From the NCBI RefSeq assembly GCF_014635985.1, contig NZ_BMDT01000004.1, forward strand, positions 1 to 64,000: a DNA stretch of 64,000 nucleotides. The letters are read 5' to 3'. The notes below the pieces were generated by a model, which had not been told where the DNA came from, did not search any database, and saw only the letters and a program-made list of their open reading frames with translations. Shown here piece by piece: positions 57,841 through 64,000 of this stretch; positions within the stretch are counted from its first letter, which is position 1; each line of letters opens with the position of its first letter. Both the position numbers and the translations under genes were made by a program. This DNA is from Enterococcus alcedinis (GTDB taxonomy: Bacteria > Bacillota > Bacilli > Lactobacillales > Enterococcaceae).

Positions 57841-59319
57841 ATGGAACAAAATAAATTTTCAGAGTACAAGTTAGATGAGTCAATTATTAAAGCTTTGACT
57901 GTTCTAAAGTACACAGAACCAACACCGGTTCAAAAAGAAGTCTTACCGATATTACTCAATGAAAAAGATATTGTTGTCAAGTCACAAACAGGTAGTGGGA
58001 AAACAGCGGCATTTGGTATTCCTTTAGCTCAATTGGTTGATTGGGAAGAGCGTGCACCGCAAGCCTTAATCCTAACGCCAACACGAGAATTGGCAATGCA
58101 AATTAAAGATGAGCTATTTAATATTGGTCGTTACAAACGATTAAAAATTGAAGCGCTATACGGAAAAAGTTCGTATCAATCACAAGTTAAGAACTTGAAA
58201 CAGCGTACGCATATTGTCGTTGCTACACCGGGACGTTTGTTTGACCATATCGTAAGAGGATCGATTGATTTATCAAAAATTAAAACGTTGATTATTGATG
58301 AAGCTGATGAAATGTTTGCGATGGGCTTTATCGATCAAGTGGAAGATATTTTAGCTGAATTGCCATCGGATCGTACGACTGCTTTATTCTCAGCGACGAT
58401 GCCACAAGCGGTGAAAGAATTAGCGGATTCATTCTTGTATTCACCGAAATTCATCGAAATTGCGACACCTGAACATGCAAAACCACGTGTACGTCAACAA
58501 TTTATTCGTGTTGAAGAGGAAGACAAGTTAAAAGCGTTCAAAGACCTCTTTATTGTAGATAACCCTGATAGCAGTATTATTTTCTGTAATACGAAAATCA
58601 TGGTCGAGCGCTTGACGAAAGAAATGAGTCGCTTAGGCATTCAAGTTGAAATGCTACATGGTGGTATGGAGCAAAAAGATCGTACGCGAGTGATGAGCGA
58701 TTTTAAACGTGGTTATTTCAGACACTTAGTTGCAACAGATGTCGCGGCCAGAGGGATTGACGTGGCAGATATTGCTTTGGTTGTAAACTATGACTTACCT
58801 GATAAGACGGAAACATATGTCCATCGTATTGGTCGTACCGCGCGTTTTGAAAACAAAGGAAAGGCGCTATCGCTTGTCGGACGTAATGATGAAGTGCAAT
58901 TAGAAAACTTATTATCCCTTCAAGACCGATTAGTCGAAGAAATTCCCCGTCCGAGTCGTTCAACCGTTGAGAAATATCGGATGGATTTTGATCGTAAACA
59001 AGGCGAAAGACCAACAATCCGTAAAGAAAAAGGGTTAGACTTTAAAGAAGATATTATGAAAATCCATATTAATGCTGGGAAAAAGACCAAAATGCGTCCG
59101 GGAGATGTTGTTGGAGCGATTTGTAATATTGAAGGTGTCACAGCAGACGATATTGGTGTTATCAATTTAATGGATGTTTCCACTTTTGTCGAAATTCTAA
59201 ATGGTAAAGGGGCAAAAGTGTTAAGCGCGTTACAAAAAATGCCAATCAAAGGGCGTCCACGTCGTGTAAGTCGTTCAAATGAGACAGAATACGAACGTGA
59301 TTTAAGAAACGGTTACTAA
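57841..59319 (+). CDS. DEAD-box RNA helicase, DbpA/YxiN type
   Basis: 492 residues: Q-motif (KYTEPTPVQ), Walker A SQTGSGKT, DEAD box, SAT, and HRIGRTARF in the two RecA-like domains (about 1-370), then a C-terminal RNA-binding domain (about 405-480; IHINAGKKTKMRPGDVVGAICN) like that of DbpA/YxiN, which recognises 23S rRNA hairpin 92. It most likely acts in large-subunit assembly. The leader (57800-57840) contains a CGGC-n5-GCCG-type hairpin before the ribosome site GAAGGATG. Confidence 0.93.
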   Translation: MEQNKFSEYKLDESIIKALTVLKYTEPTPVQKEVLPILLNEKDIVVKSQTGSGKTAAFGIPLAQLVDWEERAPQALILTPTRELAMQIKDELFNIGRYKRLKIEALYGKSSYQSQVKNLKQRTHIVVATPGRLFDHIVRGSIDLSKIKTLIIDEADEMFAMGFIDQVEDILAELPSDRTTALFSATMPQAVKELADSFLYSPKFIEIATPEHAKPRVRQQFIRVEEEDKLKAFKDLFIVDNPDSSIIFCNTKIMVERLTKEMSRLGIQVEMLHGGMEQKDRTRVMSDFKRGYFRHLVATDVAARGIDVADIALVVNYDLPDKTETYVHRIGRTARFENKGKALSLVGRNDEVQLENLLSLQDRLVEEIPRPSRSTVEKYRMDFDRKQGERPTIRKEKGLDFKEDIMKIHINAGKKTKMRPGDVVGAICNIEGVTADDIGVINLMDVSTFVEILNGKGAKVLSALQKMPIKGRPRRVSRSNETEYERDLRNGY

Positions 59320-59418
59320 AAAGCCTGTTTCTACTGTTTGCGGAGCATTCATCTTTCAACTCGGCGTACTCCATGTTAAAATAACAACATAATGAAATAA
59401 TTTAAGCGGAGGAAGCCG

Positions 59419-60117
59419 ATGATAGGAAAGAAAGTACTTTACTTAGAAGTTGCAAATGCTTTAAAAAAAGATATATTAAAAGAAGTTTATCCTGTCGGAA
59501 GTCTGATTCCTACTGAAAATGAGTTAGAGATGGTCTTTTCCGTTAGTAAGATAACGATTCGAAAAGCCGTTGAAATTCTTGTGCAAGAAGGTTATTTAGA
59601 GAAGAAGAGTGGGATTGGTACGACGGTGATCAGTAATCGTCCATTCAATAAGTTATCGAAAGCTGTCTCTTTTTCAACAATCTTAGAAAATGAAGGATTA
59701 AATATTCGGAAAGAATTTATTGCCATTGAAGAAGTAGCGAAAGAAGATTTGACGTTTAACTTAACGGGTCTGGGTCCTAAAGTCGTCAAATTAACGCGCT
59801 TATACTATTTGGATGATAAGCCGTATATTTTATTTGAACATTATTTACCCAATCTAGATGATTTTTCCTCGATTTCAAAAGATGAAGCATCCTTGTATCG
59901 TTGGCTAAGTCATAATGGCTATGTTATTAATTACATTAAGGATGATTTCGATTTAATTGAAGCGACATCAGAAATTAAAAAACAACTATCTTTAACAACA
60001 CCTTATGTTTTAAGGCGTCATCGTTACTCATATAGTCGTCAACAAGAACTGGTCGAATATTCGATTGGTTACTATGATGTGACGCAACATGCTTACAGTA
60101 TTGAATATGAAGTATAA
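59419..60117 (+). CDS. GntR/HutC-family regulator with UTRA domain
   Basis: 232 residues: winged HTH (about 1-70; YPVGSLIPTENELEMVFSVSKITIRKAVEIL) and UTRA effector domain (about 80-230; VVKLTRLYYLDDKPYILFEHYLPN). It precedes the MupG/Dga-like operon in the same direction and most likely represses it through the palindrome at 60175-60188. The ribosome site is GCGGAGG. Confidence 0.88.
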   Translation: MIGKKVLYLEVANALKKDILKEVYPVGSLIPTENELEMVFSVSKITIRKAVEILVQEGYLEKKSGIGTTVISNRPFNKLSKAVSFSTILENEGLNIRKEFIAIEEVAKEDLTFNLTGLGPKVVKLTRLYYLDDKPYILFEHYLPNLDDFSSISKDEASLYRWLSHNGYVINYIKDDFDLIEATSEIKKQLSLTTPYVLRRHRYSYSRQQELVEYSIGYYDVTQHAYSIEYEV

Positions 60118-60124
60118 GCGATCA

Positions 60125-60157
60125 GACAGAGAAGTTTCGGCTTCTTTGTCTTTTTTT
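60125..60157 (+). terminator. Rho-independent terminator after the GntR gene
   Basis: GACAGAGAAG pairs with CTTCTTTGTC (one wobble) across a 6-nt loop, followed by seven T. Confidence 0.9.
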
Positions 60158-60164
60158 ATTTTTA

Positions 60165-60193
60165 TTTACAGCCAAACATTATAATGTTATGAT
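60165..60193 (+). promoter_or_regulatory. Promoter of the MupG/Dga-like operon
   Basis: TTTACA and TATGAT with a 17-base spacer, right after the GntR terminator. Confidence 0.75.
60175..60188 (+). promoter_or_regulatory. Probable GntR operator inside the promoter spacer
   Basis: AACATTATAATGTT is a perfect 14-bp palindrome filling the spacer between -35 and -10 boxes. HutC-family GntR regulators bind such short AT-rich palindromes; the gene next door encodes one. Confidence 0.6.
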
Positions 60194-60212
60194 TTACTAA
60201 GGTGAAAGATAG

Positions 60213-60232
60213 GGTATGAATTTATTCATACC
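60213..60232 (+). promoter_or_regulatory. Leader hairpin before the small membrane protein gene
   Basis: GGTATGAA and TTCATACC are exact complements with a 4-nt loop, ending two bases before the AAGGTG ribosome site. It could be a second repressor site or an RNA hairpin that tunes translation or stability. Confidence 0.5.
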
Positions 60233-60247
60233 TTAAGGTGATAAGAA

Positions 60248-60424
60248 ATGACAACAGGCATGCTATTGTTAACGGTAACAGGTTTATTATTCCTCTCTGT
60301 TTTAATTGGTATTTTTACTCGAATAACAGTCATCCCGATGGGTGTCACAATTTTACTTGCCTCGGTAATTTCAGCAAGATTTCGTAAAGGATTCAATCAA
60401 ATGGAAAAAGGTGGAAAAGTATGA
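60248..60424 (+). CDS. Small membrane protein of 58 residues
   Basis: The frame from ATG 60248 encodes 58 residues, beginning MTTGMLLLTVTGLLFLSVLI and ending MEKGGKV. Two hydrophobic stretches (about 5-24 and 28-43) are separated by a short positive turn (FTR), with a basic tail (RFRKGF), so a two-pass membrane hairpin is likely. An AAGGTGAT ribosome site lies upstream and the stop overlaps the next ATG (ATGA), which supports real, coupled expression. It is not a homologue I recognise. As the first gene of a sugar-catabolic operon it might stabilise a transporter or act as a regulator; nothing in the sequence decides. Confidence 0.65.
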   Translation: MTTGMLLLTVTGLLFLSVLIGIFTRITVIPMGVTILLASVISARFRKGFNQMEKGGKV

Positions 60425-61503
60425 AAAGAAGATTAGGTGTTTCGTTATATCCAGATAACAGTGATTTTAATGAAGATAAGAAGTATTTAGATTTAGCTGC
60501 TAAATATGGCTTTTCTCGTATTTTTATGAGTATGTTAGAAGTTAGTGAAGGCCGTGATGTGGTCTTTCGTAAATTTAAGACCATCATTGATTATGCGAAA
60601 AGTCTCAATTTTGAAGTGATGCTTGATATTGCACCGGCTATCTTTGAAGCGTTGAATATTTCTTATGATGATTTATCCTTCTTTGCTGAAGTTGGAGCGG
60701 ATGGTATTCGGTTGGATTTAGGTTTTGACGGTAATAAAGAAGCGCTCCTATCATTTAATCCTTATGGTTTAATCATTGAATTGAACATGAGTAATGACGT
60801 GGCTTATCTAGAGAATATTTTAAGTCATGAAGCGAATAAACCTTTTATTTATGGCTGTCATAATTTTTATCCGCAAGATGGTTCGGCATTACCACTTGAT
60901 TTCTTTGTTTCATGTAGCCAACGTTTTAAGAAACATGGCATCCGGACAGCCGCTTTTGTGACGTCTGCAGCCGGAAAATTTGGTCCCTGGGATATTAATG
61001 ATGGCTTACCAACGCTTGAAATGCATCGTTACTTGCCACTAGAAGTACAGACGAAACATTTATTTGCAACAGGATTAATTGATGATGTCATTATTGGTAA
61101 TGCCTACGCATCTGAAGAAGAGTTAAAGGCGATGAGTGCAGTCAATCGTTATCAGTTGTCCCTAGCAGTTGAATTGGTACCCGAAGTGAATGACGTAGAA
61201 GAAGAAATCGTTCTTAAAAACCAACACATTCGTCGAGGCGATATTACCGCAAGAATGGTTCGTTCGACACATGTCCGTAAAATTTATCATGAAGAGAGCA
61301 ATTCACCGCACGATAATCAGCAAACTTTCCAAAGAGGCGATATTGTCATCGGTAACGATCAATTCGGAAAATACAAAAATGAACTACAAATCGTGTTAGA
61401 AGAACACCTAGATGAACGAAAAAATAAAGTCGGACGGGTGATTGCAGAAGAGCATATTTTACTCGATTATATTAAACCATGGAGTAAGTTTTTATTTCAG
61501 TGA
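60421..61503 (+). CDS. DUF871/MupG-like (GH170) protein
   Basis: 360 residues. It begins KRRLGVSLYPDNSD and continues as a TIM-barrel domain (about 1-235; FSRIFMSMLEV, GADGIRLDLGFDG) plus a C-terminal cyclophilin-like domain (about 245-360; ARMVRSTHVRKIYHEES). Family member MupG is a 6-phospho-N-acetylmuramidase (GH170) that cleaves MurNAc 6-phosphate-GlcNAc in cell-wall recycling. Here it is the second gene of an operon with amino-sugar-type enzymes, which suits a phosphorylated amino-sugar disaccharide substrate. Confidence 0.8.
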   Translation: MKRRLGVSLYPDNSDFNEDKKYLDLAAKYGFSRIFMSMLEVSEGRDVVFRKFKTIIDYAKSLNFEVMLDIAPAIFEALNISYDDLSFFAEVGADGIRLDLGFDGNKEALLSFNPYGLIIELNMSNDVAYLENILSHEANKPFIYGCHNFYPQDGSALPLDFFVSCSQRFKKHGIRTAAFVTSAAGKFGPWDINDGLPTLEMHRYLPLEVQTKHLFATGLIDDVIIGNAYASEEELKAMSAVNRYQLSLAVELVPEVNDVEEEIVLKNQHIRRGDITARMVRSTHVRKIYHEESNSPHDNQQTFQRGDIVIGNDQFGKYKNELQIVLEEHLDERKNKVGRVIAEEHILLDYIKPWSKFLFQ

Positions 61504-61517
61504 AAGTAGGAATGCAG

Positions 61518-62627
61518 ATGTTGGATTTAGTTATCAAAAATGGCAGAACAATCGATAATCGTCCGATTGAAATCGGCATTAAGGCTGAAAAAATTGCAAT
61601 CGTTGCAGAAGAAATAACGGAGTTGAGCCAATCACTGTTCGATGCAAAAGGAGCGATTATTTCAGCTGGATGGATTGATAGTCATGTCCATTGCTATGAA
61701 AAAATGAGTTTGTATTATGACTTTCCAGATGAAATTGGTATCAAAAAAGGGGTCACCACTGTAATCGATGCAGGTACGGCCGGTGAAAAAAATATCGAAG
61801 ACTTTTATCAAATTTCAAAAAATGCCAAAACCAATGTCTTAGCAATGATGAATATTTCGGAAAGTGGGATTGTTCATCAAGATGAATTAGCCGATCTATC
61901 AAAAATAAATGAAGAAAAAAATCTTGATCGTATTGCTCAATTACCCGATTTTATCGTCGGAATTAAAGCGCGAATCAGTAAAACGGTTGTAGGAAATAAT
62001 GGTGTCATTCCTTTAAAAATGGCGAAACAGCTACAGCGAAAAGCCAATCATCTACCATTGATGGTTCATATTGGTTCCGCTCCACCGACATTGGATGAAG
62101 TTTTAGAACTATTGGAAGCGGGCGATATCGTTACACATTGCTATAACGGCAAACCAAATGGTATTCTTGATGAAAAGGGACAGTTAAAATCATTTGTGAT
62201 TGATGCCTACAAACGAGGCGTGTTGTTTGATATTGGTCATGGAACGGATAGCTTTAATTTTAAAGTCGGAAAAAAAGCCATTCAAGAAGCATTTTTATGC
62301 CAAACGATTAGCACCGATATTTATCACCGTAATCGTGAAAATGGACCTGTTTATGATTTAGCTACAACGATGGAAAAGGCCCTCTATTTAGGAATAGACA
62401 AACAAGAAGTACTTAAAATGGTCACTGAGAATCCAGCAAAAAACTTTCATTTAGATTCAAAAGGTCAATTGGAAGTGGGAAAAGATGCCGATTTGACGCT
62501 TTTTAAGTTTGAAGATGCAGAAAAAGTGCTAATTGATTCAAATGGAAATGAAGTAACCATCACGCAGCAAATCCATCCAATAGCAGCTGTTGTTGGTGGG
62601 GAAGTGCATGTCATTGAGGAGGAATAA
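61518..62627 (+). CDS. Amidohydrolase/deacetylase-family metallohydrolase
   Basis: 369 residues of the amidohydrolase superfamily. The binuclear-site motif DSHVHCYE starts the barrel (His56, His58), with IKARIS (carboxylated Lys position), MVHIGS and DIGHGTDSF carrying later ligands. It is of the group annotated beside DgaE and DgaF, perhaps removing an acyl group from an amino-sugar acid. I use ATG 61518, 6 bases after AGTAGGA; the frame is open to a GTG at 61500 that overlaps the previous stop. Confidence 0.82.
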   Translation: MLDLVIKNGRTIDNRPIEIGIKAEKIAIVAEEITELSQSLFDAKGAIISAGWIDSHVHCYEKMSLYYDFPDEIGIKKGVTTVIDAGTAGEKNIEDFYQISKNAKTNVLAMMNISESGIVHQDELADLSKINEEKNLDRIAQLPDFIVGIKARISKTVVGNNGVIPLKMAKQLQRKANHLPLMVHIGSAPPTLDEVLELLEAGDIVTHCYNGKPNGILDEKGQLKSFVIDAYKRGVLFDIGHGTDSFNFKVGKKAIQEAFLCQTISTDIYHRNRENGPVYDLATTMEKALYLGIDKQEVLKMVTENPAKNFHLDSKGQLEVGKDADLTLFKFEDAEKVLIDSNGNEVTITQQIHPIAAVVGGEVHVIEEE

Positions 62628-62629
62628 AA

Positions 62630-63730
62630 GTGACGATTTATGAGAAATATGACTTGAAAAAAGTGATTAATGCCAGTGGTAAAATGACAATATTAGGGGT
62701 TTCAAAAGTGAGTGAGACCGTCTTAAATGCTCAAAAAATCGGTGGAGAAAATTTCTTTGAAATGTCTGAACTAGTCATCAATACCGGACGTTACATTGCT
62801 AATTTATTAGGCGCGGAAAATGCCACGATTGTTTCTTCTGCCAGTGCAGGTATTGCACAGTCGATTTCGGCTTTAATCGGACGAGGGGATGCGTATCATA
62901 CGATGCATCCTTATACCCCTAAAATTACCCGTCGAGAAATTATTTTACCTAAAGGGCACAATGTCAATTATGGAACGAGTGTCGAGTTGATGGTACAGCA
63001 AGGTGGCGGTGTTGTTGTAGAAGCGGGGTATGCCAATGAATGCACCGCACAACAAATTGCGATGGAAATAACAGAACATACGGCAGCGCTGCTTTATATC
63101 AAAAGCCATCACACCGTTCAAAAAAGCATGCTTTCGATTCAAGAAATGGTGGAAATCGCTCAGGCACATCAATTGCCTTTGATTGTCGATGCCGCCGCAG
63201 AAGAAGATTTAACGACTTACTATGAACAAGGAGTCGATGTGGTTATCTATAGTGGTGCCAAAGCAATTGAAGGACCAAGTTCAGGATTGGTTGTTGGAAA
63301 AGAACCCTATATTACTTGGATTCAAGAGCAAAGTAAAGGCCTTGGTCGCTCGATGAAAATTGGAAAAGAAAATATTTTAGGGTTTGTTCAAGCTATTGAG
63401 GATTTCCTAGTCCATGGTTCTGAGTCAGGAGACAGTATGCAAGCGCGCTTAAGCCCGTTTATTGCGGACTTAAATCAAATGACCGGCATAGAAGCTTCAG
63501 TGGTTCAAGATGCAGCTGGACGCGATATTTACCGCGCGAAAGTTGTCGTTTCAGGTAATCTATCAGCGATTGAAGTCATTGAACGACTAAAACAAGGCGA
63601 TACGGCCGTCTATACTCGTGAATACCAAGCAAATAATGGGATTATTGAGTTTGATATTCGCGCAGTGAATGCGGATGAAATGAAAACCATTGTCAAAAAA
63701 ATAGCAGCGATACTAAAAGGAGCGAATTAA
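62630..63730 (+). CDS. DgaE-like PLP-dependent ammonia-lyase
   Basis: 366 residues, SelA/DgaE type of PLP fold. The PLP lysine is Lys211 in YSGAKAIEGPSSG; GKMTILGVSKVS and GAENATIVSSASAGIA are the N-terminal landmarks. DgaE of Salmonella eliminates ammonia from D-glucosaminate 6-phosphate to give 2-keto-3-deoxygluconate 6-phosphate. Start GTG 62630 behind GAGGAGG. The next gene encodes the aldolase for that product. Confidence 0.85.
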   Translation: MTIYEKYDLKKVINASGKMTILGVSKVSETVLNAQKIGGENFFEMSELVINTGRYIANLLGAENATIVSSASAGIAQSISALIGRGDAYHTMHPYTPKITRREIILPKGHNVNYGTSVELMVQQGGGVVVEAGYANECTAQQIAMEITEHTAALLYIKSHHTVQKSMLSIQEMVEIAQAHQLPLIVDAAAEEDLTTYYEQGVDVVIYSGAKAIEGPSSGLVVGKEPYITWIQEQSKGLGRSMKIGKENILGFVQAIEDFLVHGSESGDSMQARLSPFIADLNQMTGIEASVVQDAAGRDIYRAKVVVSGNLSAIEVIERLKQGDTAVYTREYQANNGIIEFDIRAVNADEMKTIVKKIAAILKGAN

Positions 63731-63731
63731 A

Positions 63732-64000
63732 ATGTCAAGAACACCAAAATTTTACCAAGATCAAGTTTGTTTGAATGTGTTGGCTAATTCTGTCGATAAT
63801 GCGATGGATTGTTACGATGCCGCTAAAGGGCACATCGTCTTAGGAGTCTTATCGAAAAACTATGCAAGCGATCAGTCGGCAATTAATGACATGAAACGTT
63901 ATCAAGAGGCAACAGGAAATGCGCTATCCGTCGGTTTGGGTGCTGGTGATCCAAATCAAAGTGATATGGTCATTCGTCTAGCAGAAGCCTTACAGCCGCA
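63732..64000 (+). CDS. DgaF-like KDGP aldolase, cut by the window end
   Basis: The first 89 codons are present and the frame is open at the window edge: MSRTPKFYQDQVCLNVLANS, then HIVLGVLSKNY and GLGAGDPNQSDMV. This matches the start of DgaF-type aldolases that split 2-keto-3-deoxygluconate 6-phosphate into pyruvate and glyceraldehyde 3-phosphate. AAAGGAG lies 9 bases before the ATG; the gene follows DgaE by one base. The transporter genes expected with this pathway would lie beyond 64 kb or elsewhere. Confidence 0.83.
   Translation, partial: MSRTPKFYQDQVCLNVLANSVDNAMDCYDAAKGHIVLGVLSKNYASDQSAINDMKRYQEATGNALSVGLGAGDPNQSDMVIRLAEALQP

Overview
The window is low-GC Gram-positive chromosomal DNA, most likely from Enterococcaceae (Enterococcus, Vagococcus or a close relative). 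This rests on the low GC content, strong AGGAGG-type ribosome sites with frequent TTG/GTG starts, CcpA-type cre boxes, several PTS loci, separate coaB and coaC genes next to a pantothenate ECF component, a potABCD operon, a PotD without a lipobox cysteine, and pta / yjbR-like / tsaE / GNAT synteny. The genus is inferred, not proven. I see no rRNA, tRNA, CRISPR array, intact insertion sequence or prophage.

Layout. 0.2-12.1 kb is an oligosaccharide locus: a GH120 beta-xylosidase-like enzyme, an ABC importer (lipoprotein plus two permeases, no ATPase), a GH2 beta-galactosidase, a GH63-like glycosidase, a DMT exporter and a LacI regulator. 12.5-16.2 kb holds a protein of three fused RidA domains, then pncB-nadE (NAD salvage). 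16.3-18.5 kb is an AraC regulator and a GH4 alpha-galactosidase. 18.6-22.2 kb has a 4-oxalocrotonate-tautomerase-like 59-residue gene, an IclR regulator and a divergent YjiH-type transporter plus D-2-hydroxyacid dehydrogenase with a probable IclR operator. 22.5-25.0 kb is a sulfatase with its anaerobic sulfatase-maturing radical SAM enzyme. 25-34 kb is mostly housekeeping: LysR, NrdI, two GNATs, a LURP-one-like protein, a Cof phosphatase, ung, pta, a YjbR-like protein, tsaE, exoA and murB.

34.3-38 kb is a beta-glucoside locus (GntR, orphan PTS EIIC, divergent GH1) around a consensus cre. 38.1-41.1 kb is YhdH-coaB-coaC-panT. 41.3-45.1 kb is potABCD. 45.2-49.6 kb is a MerR regulator and a heterodimeric ABC exporter behind a 19-bp-spacer MerR promoter. 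49.6-57.6 kb is a DeoR regulator and an L-ascorbate (ula) operon that ends, unusually, in a cytoplasmic sulfatase. 57.8 kb is a DbpA/YxiN-type RNA helicase. 59.4 kb to the end is a GntR-controlled operon: an unlisted 58-residue membrane protein, a MupG/DUF871 protein, an amidohydrolase, a DgaE-like lyase and a truncated DgaF-like aldolase.

The best candidate for something new is the eight-gene ula operon with an FGly-type sulfatase two bases after the EIIB gene. The anaerobic maturase that could activate it lies 32 kb upstream. Ascorbate 2-sulfate, or another sulfated PTS substrate, is a testable hypothesis. Secondary candidates are the triple RidA protein, the small membrane protein of the MupG/Dga operon, and two structured intergenic elements (27.04-27.15 kb and 30.75-30.81 kb).
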